Of a stretch of DNA of 33,822 nt, positions 12,056 to 21,758 are shown piece after piece. Numbering within the stretch: the stretch's first letter is position 1; each line of letters starts with the position of its first letter. The notes below the pieces were generated by a model that was not told the DNA's origin, ran no database searches, and saw only the letters and a list, made by a program, of their open reading frames with translations. Source of the stretch: an uncultured Luminiphilus sp. Its GTDB lineage: Bacteria > Pseudomonadota > Gammaproteobacteria > Pseudomonadales > Halieaceae. The stretch is from NCBI GenBank assembly GCA_938091425.1, contig CALKHC010000002.1, forward strand, positions 1 through 33,822, given 5' to 3'. The translations under genes and the position numbers were made by a program.

Positions 12056-13153
12056 TCAGGCGTCGATCACGCGGGCAATATCGTCTTCCGTGACGTTTTC
12101 AGTCACCACTGCTTCGCCCAATTGCGACAGCATAATATAGCGAACTTTTCCGCCGCTCACTTTTTTGTCGCTGCCCATGGCCTCCAACAGTGCTTGAGCC
12201 GTCATATCTGCCGGGAGGCTGACCGGTAAACCCACCGCCTGATTGAGAGCCATCAGGTCGTCTACCACCCGAGACTCGAGCGTGCCCTGAAGGACGGACA
12301 GCCGACTGGCCAGCACCATTCCCGCTGCCACCGCCTCCCCGTGGAGCCACTCACCATAACCCTGAATACGCTCAATAGCGTGGCCAAAGGTGTGTCCAAA
12401 ATTCAGATGCGCGCGCACCCCCCCCTCACGCTCATCGGCTGCAACGACGGCCGCCTTGATGGCGCAGCTTCGCTCAATGGCAAACGCCAGCGCGGTTGCA
12501 TCTCGGCTATTCAGCGCCTCAGCATTAGCTGTCAGCCAGACAAAAAACTCAGCATCGCGGATTAGACCGTACTTGATGACCTCGGCAAGTCCTGCCGCGA
12601 ACTCTCTGGCTGGTAAAGTGGATAGCGTGTCGAGGTCAATCACTACCTGCCGCGGTTGGTGGAAGGCACCGATCAGATTCTTACCCATCGCGTGATTCAC
12701 GCCCGTCTTGCCACCGACCGAAGAATCCACCTGAGCCAGTAGCGTGGTCGGCACCTGCACGAAATCCGCTCCACGTAAAAAGCAAGCAGCTGCAAATCCC
12801 GTCATATCACCCACAACACCGCCTCCGAGGGCGACAAACAGGCTGCTTCGCTCATGCTTGTTTTGCAACGCCGCATCGAGTATCTGCTGGATAGACGTCA
12901 TGTCTTTGTGCGCCTCGCCTGCCGACAACACCACCTCGGTCAACTGGCCGGCTCCGATTAGCGCTGCTTTGACAGCCTCACCGTACAGCGGGCCCACCTG
13001 ATCATCTGTCACCAGGATCACCCCTCTCCCCTCGACCAAAGGCTGCCAGATCGACGCATCCGCAATCAGCCCATGGCCAATCTGGATTGGATAGCTCCGG
13101 TTCGCTGTGGCCGAGGCGAGATCAACATAAAGTGTGTGCAACAGCTCTGGCAT
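12056..13153 (-). CDS. aroB: 3-dehydroquinate synthase
   Basis: 'LVALGGGVVGDMTGFAAACFLRGADFVQVPTTLLAQVDSSVGGKTGVNHAMGKNLIGAFHQP' AroB signature. Confidence 0.97.
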   Translation of the reverse strand: MPELLHTLYVDLASATANRSYPIQIGHGLIADASIWQPLVEGRGVILVTDDQVGPLYGEAVKAALIGAGQLTEVVLSAGEAHKDMTSIQQILDAALQNKHERSSLFVALGGGVVGDMTGFAAACFLRGADFVQVPTTLLAQVDSSVGGKTGVNHAMGKNLIGAFHQPRQVVIDLDTLSTLPAREFAAGLAEVIKYGLIRDAEFFVWLTANAEALNSRDATALAFAIERSCAIKAAVVAADEREGGVRAHLNFGHTFGHAIERIQGYGEWLHGEAVAAGMVLASRLSVLQGTLESRVVDDLMALNQAVGLPVSLPADMTAQALLEAMGSDKKVSGGKVRYIMLSQLGEAVVTENVTEDDIARVIDA

Positions 13154-13174
13154 GGAAAAAGAATTCCCGGTCAG

Positions 13175-13729
13175 TTATTTACCATCTTGGTCGGGGATCA
13201 GTCCGCGCTCACACAGTGTCGCCTGAATGTGCCGGGCCACTTTGCGGGCGTTACTGCCGCCAGCCGAGATGATGACATCTGCAAGCGTCCTGTAAAGCGG
13301 CTCGCGCTCCGCCATCAGCTGTTTTAGCGTCTCCTCACGGTCTCCTTGCTGAAGCAGCGGCCTACCCTCACCTGATCCAGTTCTCTTCAGCTGTTGCGCC
13401 ACAGACACATTGAGAAAGACGACCAACCCCGCGCGCGCCATCATTTCCCGGTTTTCGGCCGCCAGTATCGCGCCGCCACCGGTGGCGATGACCGCTCCGG
13501 GGTGCTCGACAAGATCCTTGATTACCGCGGTCTCGCGTCGGCGAAAGCCGGTCTCGCCTTCGACGTCAAAGATCCAGGGAATATCAGCGCCGGCCCGGGA
13601 TTCAATCTCGGCATCGGAGTCAATAAAAGAACAACCCAGTAAATCGGCCAAGTGCCTGCCAACAGTCGACTTGCCTGAGCCCATGGGCCCAACCAGGAAA
13701 AGCCGCAGACCCCCGGCGCCGTCAGACAT
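13175..13729 (-). CDS. aroK: Shikimate kinase
   Basis: 'LVGPMGSGKSTVGRHLADLLGCSFIDSDAEIE' P-loop and 'ETAVIKDLVEHPGAVIATGGGAI'. ATG at 13729 preferred over the TTG at 13744. Confidence 0.95.
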   Translation of the reverse strand: MSDGAGGLRLFLVGPMGSGKSTVGRHLADLLGCSFIDSDAEIESRAGADIPWIFDVEGETGFRRRETAVIKDLVEHPGAVIATGGGAILAAENREMMARAGLVVFLNVSVAQQLKRTGSGEGRPLLQQGDREETLKQLMAEREPLYRTLADVIISAGGSNARKVARHIQATLCERGLIPDQDGK

Positions 13730-13740
13730 GACTCTGCCCG

Positions 13741-15864
13741 TCAATTCACCAGCGCTTCAGAAAGAATTCTGGGCGTGATGAAAATCAGCGTCTCGGTCTT
13801 CTGCTGGGAGTTGGCAGTGCTCTTGAACAGATTTCCAACGTACGGAATATCTCCCAAGAAAGGCACCTTCTCTACCTTCACCAGCTCCTCGTTTTTAAAC
13901 ACCCCACCCAACACAACAGTCTCGCCATTGCCGACCAATACTTGGGTCGTCAACTCAGTGGTATCAATGGTGGGAATAAAACCACCGTTGCCACTTGGCA
14001 CCAAAGCGCCTACCGAGTCCTGGTTCACCACCAGATCGAGCAAGATGCGATCGTCCGGCGTGATATTGGGGGTGACGTCGAGTTTCAATACCGCCTCTTT
14101 GAAAGCGGTAGTGGTCGCACCAGACGCGGCACCTTCCTGATACGGGATTTCTGTACCTGACTTGATACTCGCCTTCTGTTTGTCGCCCGTGATGACCTTG
14201 GGCTGCGAGACCACTTCCCCCTCTCCGGACGCCTCAAGAGCCGACAGCTCGGCTGTCAGAAATAGGTCCGTCGAGGTAAAGCCCACGGCAAATCCGGAGG
14301 TGCCTTCAGCTACACCGAGATCAACAAAGGGGGCTGAGGGCATATCGACCCGACCACCACCAATGAGCTGATTATTGAGACTGGTCACGCTAGCCGTATC
14401 GCCGGCGATCGACGTGAACTTGTCGCCCTCTACATTGAGGTAACCGCCCCCCCAACGAATGCCCAGCTGCTCATCAATGTTAGTTTGAGCAATGACAATG
14501 CGGGCCTCGATCATCACCTGCCTGATCGGTATATCAACCTTCTCTATCAGGTCCCTGATCTCCGCCAGTTTTGCAGTGGTATCAGTCACCACGATCGAGT
14601 TGGTGCGCTCATCAACCACAACAGAGCCACGCTCTGAGATCAGCGAGCCGCCCTCCTCGGACCCGGCTTCAAAGAGCTCTACCACGTCGATCGCCTTGGC
14701 ATAGCGAATGCGGATAAACTCAGATTGCAGCGGTGCCAGCTCCGCTAATTGCTTGTTAGCCTCAATCTCCTGACGCTCTCGCTCCGCGATTTCCTGAGCG
14801 GGTGCAACCATCAACACGTTGCCGATCTGTCGGCTGTCGAGCCCGCGGGTTTTCAGCACCAGATCCAACGCTTGATCCCAAGGGACGTTTTGTAAGCGCA
14901 GCGTGATGCTCCCGGTCACAGAGTCCGACGCCACCAAATTCAGTTCGGTAAAATCCGCGATCAACTGCAGCACTGCGCGCACTTCAATGCTTTGAAAGTT
15001 CAGCGAGATGCGATCGCCTACATAGTCAAACTCGTTCAACCGCTCACGCTTTGCTTCTTCACTCAGCGCAGCGACCGCAAGAATATATTCATCACCAGTC
15101 TGGTAAGCAATATAGTCATACAAACCATCCGCCCGCAGCTTAAGCTTGGTGCCACGGTCCGTGGTGCTGACTTCAATCCCCTGAACGGGGGTGGCGAAAT
15201 CTGTGACATCAAAGCGTCGAATCAACGACTCACGAATATTAGTGTCAAGAAACTGCAGGATAATGTCGCCCCCTTCACTGAAAATACTGGCATCAACCGC
15301 TGCGTTGGTCAGGGTCAGAATCAAGAGCCCCTCGCCGTCAGGTGAACGCTGAAATGCGAGATCCGTGATTTCCGATACCACGCGTTCGACGCGGTTGGCG
15401 TCCGTTCGCAAAATGTCGGTGGCCGCAGAGGCCGCCATGGTTTGCCCGCCATCCTGTCCGACCGTCAGCGTCAGTTGACGCCCAGACACCGAGCTTTCGA
15501 AGGGCACCAGATCAACAAGATTAACGATCATTCGGGTGCGATCACCCGACTCCAATACCATGACGCTGGTCGCGTTGGCTTGCGAGAGGGTGTAGCGCTT
15601 TTGCTCAAGACGACTCTGCGTATCTGGGAAATCGAGCACGATCCTCGCCGGCTCCTCGATAGTGTAGCTCTCAATATCTGCCGAGGGTGGCTCGCTGAAG
15701 GTCAGCCGCACCTCCAGCTGGGCGCCGGGTTTTGCGGTAAAGGCGATATCCTCGATCATCACAGGTGCCGCGGCCGTCGCGAGGCTCCAGAAACAGCCCA
15801 CCAGCGAGCTGATCCAACCCGCCAGTAAAGCGCCATTGCACCTATTTGGGTTCGCTCTCATCAT
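13741..15864 (-). CDS. pilQ: Type IV pilus secretin PilQ
   Basis: Signal peptide, AMIN-like N-terminus, 'ISLNFQSIEVRAVLQLIADFTELNLVASDSV' secretin/TonB short domain and C-terminal secretin 'VPFLGDIPYVGNLFKSTANSQQKTETLIFITPRIL'. Confidence 0.96.
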   Translation of the reverse strand: MMRANPNRCNGALLAGWISSLVGCFWSLATAAAPVMIEDIAFTAKPGAQLEVRLTFSEPPSADIESYTIEEPARIVLDFPDTQSRLEQKRYTLSQANATSVMVLESGDRTRMIVNLVDLVPFESSVSGRQLTLTVGQDGGQTMAASAATDILRTDANRVERVVSEITDLAFQRSPDGEGLLILTLTNAAVDASIFSEGGDIILQFLDTNIRESLIRRFDVTDFATPVQGIEVSTTDRGTKLKLRADGLYDYIAYQTGDEYILAVAALSEEAKRERLNEFDYVGDRISLNFQSIEVRAVLQLIADFTELNLVASDSVTGSITLRLQNVPWDQALDLVLKTRGLDSRQIGNVLMVAPAQEIAERERQEIEANKQLAELAPLQSEFIRIRYAKAIDVVELFEAGSEEGGSLISERGSVVVDERTNSIVVTDTTAKLAEIRDLIEKVDIPIRQVMIEARIVIAQTNIDEQLGIRWGGGYLNVEGDKFTSIAGDTASVTSLNNQLIGGGRVDMPSAPFVDLGVAEGTSGFAVGFTSTDLFLTAELSALEASGEGEVVSQPKVITGDKQKASIKSGTEIPYQEGAASGATTTAFKEAVLKLDVTPNITPDDRILLDLVVNQDSVGALVPSGNGGFIPTIDTTELTTQVLVGNGETVVLGGVFKNEELVKVEKVPFLGDIPYVGNLFKSTANSQQKTETLIFITPRILSEALVN

Positions 15865-15881
15865 GCTTTAGTCTCCCTCGC

Positions 15882-16427
15882 TCACATCCCTGAGAGCTCA
15901 ATGGTTCTGGGTCGCTCTACCCAGCCGTCCTCGGTTCCGTCCGGGACGATTTCGATTACGGCGACAAACGTATCGCCCATCTCTACGATCCTACCGTGAT
16001 CCCGCCCCACAAAATTACCTACTTGCACGCGATGAATACCGCCGTCTGGGTCCTTGATCAACGTCCAATCCTGACCGGCGCGCTCTAGCGAGCCCACCAT
16101 CAATAGAGAATCCAGTGTGAAACGCTCCAAGTATTCCTTTGGCCGATTATTGTCCGGGCGCAATGCGGCGCGAGACGACAGTGCTGCCAACTGCCTGATA
16201 TCTACCGGGCGGTCAAACGGACTGCGCAGAGTGGTGGCCGCATAGGCAAACGCTTCGTATGCCTTGAACGTCGGGATTGGCTCAATCACGCCACCGGGGC
16301 GAGCGAGCTTGTCTGCCATAAAGGCATCAAGATCACTAAAGCCGCTGTCCCCACAAGACACTAGCCATGGCAACAGTACCAGCGGGCTCAGTGAGCGTCG
16401 CACTGTTCTCATCATCTCAAAGCCCAT
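15882..16427 (-). CDS. pilP: Type IV pilus assembly lipoprotein PilP
   Basis: Lipobox LVSC, 'RPDNNRPKEYLERFTLDSLLMVGSL' and 'GNFVGRDHGRIVEM'; position in the pilMNOPQ order. Confidence 0.93.
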   Translation of the reverse strand: MGFEMMRTVRRSLSPLVLLPWLVSCGDSGFSDLDAFMADKLARPGGVIEPIPTFKAYEAFAYAATTLRSPFDRPVDIRQLAALSSRAALRPDNNRPKEYLERFTLDSLLMVGSLERAGQDWTLIKDPDGGIHRVQVGNFVGRDHGRIVEMGDTFVAVIEIVPDGTEDGWVERPRTIELSGM

Positions 16428-17037
16428 CGTCTTCCTCCCGGTAACGATAGGTCTTGGCCAAAATGCTCATCTCCAGCATTGGCGCGGCTTCACTGTCGAT
16501 GGCAATCTCAAAGTCATGCAATGTCACGATACGAGGCAAGCCCGCCATGCCCGATATGAAGGCACCCAAGTCGTGATAAGAACCCACCGCTTCGATGGCG
16601 ATGGGCAGCTCTATGTAGAAGGTTTGCGCTTGCTCATCCAATAAATCAATCCGCTGAATGCTCAGGCCATTGAGTTCGCCTTTGTCGGTGATGTCCTCCA
16701 GCAGCCCCGGCACCTCTGTCTCGGATGGTAGCTGTGCCACCAGAGCACCGAAGCGCTGCTCCATCTCCACAAGCTGCGCCTTGTACGCCTCCAGGTTAGC
16801 GGCCTCAAAAGCCTTCTTCTCGAAATCCTGCCGTAGCGTCTGCTCTTCTTGCTCTACACCCCCCAACTGGATGTTCAGATCGTCAACATGCAAGTAAAAG
16901 CCCGCGACCAGGATCACGGCATAGAGCAAAGTGAGCACGATGCCCTTAAGGACCAGCGGCCAACTGCCAATATTCTCCATGTCCAGATCAGCGAGATCGA
17001 ACTCGTTCAGCGCCTTGAATTGCTCAGAGAGGTTCAT
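16417..17037 (-). CDS. pilO: Type IV pilus assembly protein PilO
   Basis: Single TM, coiled coil, 'LVAQLPSETEVPGLLEDITDKGELNGL', and operon position. Confidence 0.93.
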   Translation of the reverse strand: MNLSEQFKALNEFDLADLDMENIGSWPLVLKGIVLTLLYAVILVAGFYLHVDDLNIQLGGVEQEEQTLRQDFEKKAFEAANLEAYKAQLVEMEQRFGALVAQLPSETEVPGLLEDITDKGELNGLSIQRIDLLDEQAQTFYIELPIAIEAVGSYHDLGAFISGMAGLPRIVTLHDFEIAIDSEAAPMLEMSILAKTYRYREEDDGL

Positions 17038-17599
17038 AGCGACAGCGCCTCCGCACCCTGAGGTAACTGCAAATTCACCGTCAATTTAAAGGTAGTAGCC
17101 TGCTCACCGTAATCAGGGGCGGCCTGCACAGCATCAAGATTGGGGTTCTCAAGCCAGTCCGACGCATCGAGTCTGCGCATCAAGCTCGACACCCGGTTAT
17201 TGGACTCGGCGACACCCTCTATGGACACCACATTCGCTTTCGTTTCCAGTGAGGTATAGAACACCCCATCAGGCACCGTTCTGACGAGCTGGTCCAGCAG
17301 CCTGACAATCACCGGACGATTACCCTGAAGCGCCTGAATCACCCGCATGCGTTCAATCAATTGGTTGCGCTTGCGCTGCAGATCACGGATCTCAGCTACC
17401 TCCTGATCGAGCAGTGCGATCTGAGTGCGCAGGTATTGGTTGCGCGACTGTTGGTAATCAATCCGGCTATTCACCGCCAGATCCCAAAACAGTACAGACA
17501 GCGCCGCACCCGCCAAAGTCGCGCCCAAGCCCATCAAGAATTGTTTTTTGCGTTCCTGCCTGCGCGCTTCGCGCCAGGGCAACAGATTAATGTTGGCCA

Positions 17600-17600
<1 letters not shown>
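17034..17600 (-). CDS. pilN: Type IV pilus assembly protein PilN
   Basis: 'MANINLLPWREARRQERKKQF' and fimbrial assembly (PilN) architecture. Confidence 0.95.
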
Positions 17601-18667
<1,067 letters not shown>

Positions 18668-18913
18668 TCATTCCTTTGCGTGTGTCGATGTCCCCCGGAA
18701 GGGCCCCAATTTGTCCAGCACTCAATACTACGATGGGCACCTTAATTTATGGCCCGCCAAAGTCGGTAAAAGGTCACTTAACACCAGCAATTGTGTGAAA
18801 TCTCCGCAAAAGCCTTGATATGTTTGCGTTCCTAGGTCGCGTGATGATGGGCGCACTTACCGGATGCCACGCATAAGCCCGACCTGAGAGACAACACGCC
18901 GGAGAGTGCAAGG

Positions 18914-21322
18914 GTGCCAAAAGCCAGAAAAGTGATGCGATACAGCGCGCTGATTGCCTGCGCGGCAATCTGGTGGCTGGCAGGGCTTTATCTTTACCTT
19001 AGCCCAAACCTTCCAGAAGAAAGTGCCCTTCGCAACATCACATTACGTACCCCCATGCGTGTACTCAGCCGTGATGGCGCACTCATCGGGCAGTTCGGGG
19101 AGCAGAAGCGAAAGCCGCTGCAGTTTGAGCAGATCCCACAAAGCTTTATCGATGCGCTGCTGGCTGCTGAGGACGACGGCTTTTTCGAACACGGCGGCAT
19201 CGAACCACTGAGTCTGATGAGGGCGGTCTCAGAGTTATTACTCACCGGCAAAAAAGGTAGCGGCGGCTCAACCCTAACAATGCAGGTGGCGAGAAACTAT
19301 TTCCTGACGCTGGATCAGACCTTCCTGAGAAAGTTCACTGAAATCTTGTTGGCGTTTCAGATCGAGGCCCGACTCAGCAAAGAGGAAATTTTTGAGCTGT
19401 ACGTCAACCGGGTCTTCCTCGGTCACCGTGCCTATGGCTTTGAGGCCGCGGCCGAGACCTACTACGGCAAGCCCCTCGCGGAACTCACGCTCGCTCAACA
19501 CGCCATGCTGGCCGGGGTACCTAAGGCGCCGTCTCGCAATAACCCGCTGACTAATCCTGAAAAAGGTAAGGTCCGTCGGGACTGGATTCTGGGTCGCATG
19601 GCCAGCCTCGGCGTGATCAGTAAAGCTGAACAAGTCGCAGCACAGAATACGCCCGTCACCGCCTCATTTTATGGGCAAGTGGTCGAAGTCGATGCCGATT
19701 ACATCGCGGAGATGGTCCGTCGCGAAATGGTCGAGCGCTTTGGTAACGCCGCCTACAACGACGGTTATGTGATCTACACCACTGTTGAAGCCGAATTGCA
19801 GCAGGCGGCCCACGATGCGCTGCTTAGCGGACTGAGAACCTACGATTGGCGGCATGGCTGGCGAGGGCCGGAGCGACGCCTTGCGCCGCGTGAGGGCGAA
19901 TCGCCTGAAGAAACCCTAGGGCGCTGGCAGGAGGCTTTGCGCGACATGCCAACCATCGCCAAACTGCCACCAGGCATTGTCACCGCGGTCGGAGACGCGG
20001 CCGTGTCGGTGCTGCTCAAGTCCGGAGAAGCGATCGCCTTATCATGGGAGGAAGACCTCGCGAAAGTGCGGCAGTATCGCTCGGTGAATCAAACGGCGGC
20101 GCCAGAGAGCACCCCTGCGCAGCTTTTGGCCCCAGGTGATCTCATTCGCGTTCGCGAGACAGCTGAGGGTTGGCGGCTGACTCAGGTGCCCAAAGCGCAA
20201 TCGGCTCTGGTCTCACTGGACCCCAAGCACGGGGCTATTCGCGCATTGGTCGGCGGTATGGGCTTTGAGTTGTCCAAATTCAACCGCGCGACCCAGGCTA
20301 AGCGTCAGCCGGGCTCAAACTTCAAACCTTTCCTATACGCCAGCGCATTGGAGGCCGGCATTACCCCCTCCACAGTGATAAACGATGCGCCGGTGGTGCT
20401 CGACAACCTCTCGGCTGCAGAAATCTGGCGGCCAGAAAACGACAGCGGGAAATTTTACGGTCCGACGCGGCTCCGCGAGGCGCTGACCTTCTCACGTAAT
20501 CTGGTCTCGATCAGGGTGCTGCAGCGCGTCGGCGTGCGACCTTTCATCCGATATGTAGAGGGCCTAGGGTTTGATACCGAAGACATACAGGCCAATCTGA
20601 CCCTGGCCCTCGGCACGCATACCTATACCCCGCTCGAAATTGCGACGGGCTATGCCATCTTGGCCAATGAGGGCTTCAAGGTGGAGCCCTGGCTGATTGA
20701 GCGCATTGAAAACGCAAAAGGTGAGATCGTATACGCCGCCGATCCACTGGTGGCGTGCGCCGAGTGCGCCTATGCCGAAGGCGGCGAGCCCGAGGAAATG
20801 CGAATGGAAGATATATTAGGCACGGCAGTGCCCGAGGTGCGCGCTGCCGACCGGGTCATGGACCCCCGAGTCGCCTTCATCATTTCCTCTTTTCTCAACG
20901 ATGCCATTCAGCGCGGTACGGGCCGTCGCGCGCGGGTGCTCGACCGGCAGGACATTTCCGGCAAAACGGGCACCACAAATGGCCCGCGGGATGCCTGGTT
21001 CTCAGGTTTCAATCGTGACCTTATTACAACGGCCTGGGTTGGCTTTGACGATTACGGGCCCCTGGGGCGTCGCGAGTTTGGTGGCACCGCCGCACTGCCC
21101 ATTTGGATCGACTACATGCGCCAGGCGCTGCCTCCTGAGCAACCGGCACCACCCATGCCACCCGGCATCGTCCGGCTGCGTGTCGACCGCGAGTCCGGCC
21201 TGCGGGTGCGGGGACAACCCGAGGGCAGCGTCATGGAGTACTTTCTCGAGGAATCTCTCCCAGACTGGGACACCGACTCAGGTGGCGCTATCGACACGGA
21301 AAACCTCGAGCAAATTTTTTGA
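18914..21322 (+). CDS. mrcA: Penicillin-binding protein 1A (transglycosylase/transpeptidase)
   Basis: Glycosyltransferase 51 'AAEDDGFFEHGGIE' and 'KGSGGSTLTMQVARNYFL'; transpeptidase 'RQPGSNFKPFLYASAL', 'SRN' and 'ISGKTGTTNGPRDAWFSG'. Confidence 0.96.
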   Translation: MPKARKVMRYSALIACAAIWWLAGLYLYLSPNLPEESALRNITLRTPMRVLSRDGALIGQFGEQKRKPLQFEQIPQSFIDALLAAEDDGFFEHGGIEPLSLMRAVSELLLTGKKGSGGSTLTMQVARNYFLTLDQTFLRKFTEILLAFQIEARLSKEEIFELYVNRVFLGHRAYGFEAAAETYYGKPLAELTLAQHAMLAGVPKAPSRNNPLTNPEKGKVRRDWILGRMASLGVISKAEQVAAQNTPVTASFYGQVVEVDADYIAEMVRREMVERFGNAAYNDGYVIYTTVEAELQQAAHDALLSGLRTYDWRHGWRGPERRLAPREGESPEETLGRWQEALRDMPTIAKLPPGIVTAVGDAAVSVLLKSGEAIALSWEEDLAKVRQYRSVNQTAAPESTPAQLLAPGDLIRVRETAEGWRLTQVPKAQSALVSLDPKHGAIRALVGGMGFELSKFNRATQAKRQPGSNFKPFLYASALEAGITPSTVINDAPVVLDNLSAAEIWRPENDSGKFYGPTRLREALTFSRNLVSIRVLQRVGVRPFIRYVEGLGFDTEDIQANLTLALGTHTYTPLEIATGYAILANEGFKVEPWLIERIENAKGEIVYAADPLVACAECAYAEGGEPEEMRMEDILGTAVPEVRAADRVMDPRVAFIISSFLNDAIQRGTGRRARVLDRQDISGKTGTTNGPRDAWFSGFNRDLITTAWVGFDDYGPLGRREFGGTAALPIWIDYMRQALPPEQPAPPMPPGIVRLRVDRESGLRVRGQPEGSVMEYFLEESLPDWDTDSGGAIDTENLEQIF

Positions 21323-21325
21323 GGC

Positions 21326-21356
21326 AAAAAAAAGCCGGCGTGAGCCGGCTTTTTTT
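21326..21356. terminator. Bidirectional Rho-independent terminator between convergent mrcA and L31
   Basis: A8-GCCGGC-GTGA-GCCGGC-T7 with a perfect stem, usable on both strands. Confidence 0.92.
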
Positions 21357-21368
21357 ATGACGTAGCAC

Positions 21369-21623
21369 TTAATTTTTAAGGCTTCGGTCCCCAAAACGCT
21401 TATTAAAACGAGCCACACGGCCATCGCTCTGAGCCACCTTCTGCTTACCCGTGTAGAAAGGGTGGGATGCACTAGAAATATCCAGAATCATGTAAGGATA
21501 CGTTTGCCCCTCGTGCTCTTTTGTCTCGCTGGTCTGGACCGTCGAACCCACAACGAAGTAGGTGTCCGAAGAAGTGTCGTGGAAAAGCACCTCTCGATAC
21601 TCAGGGTGAATGTCTGGCTTCAT
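21369..21623 (-). CDS. rpmE2: 50S ribosomal protein L31, type B (cysteine-free)
   Basis: '[34 protein letters not shown]...[21 protein letters not shown]...[11 protein letters not shown]'. No Cys residues. ATG at 21623. Confidence 0.93.
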   Translation of the reverse strand: MKPDIHPEYREVLFHDTSSDTYFVVGSTVQTSETKEHEGQTYPYMILDISSASHPFYTGKQKVAQSDGRVARFNKRFGDRSLKN

Positions 21624-21758
21624 GCCAACCTCCGTCAGCATCTGTCATCCGAAAAAGAGCGCGGATCATACCAGAGCCCGCAACGATAGCAACATGGAAT
21701 ACACCCGTTCCCGGGCTTTAGTACACTGGGCTCGGAAAGCCAGCGCGCCGAGCAGACC

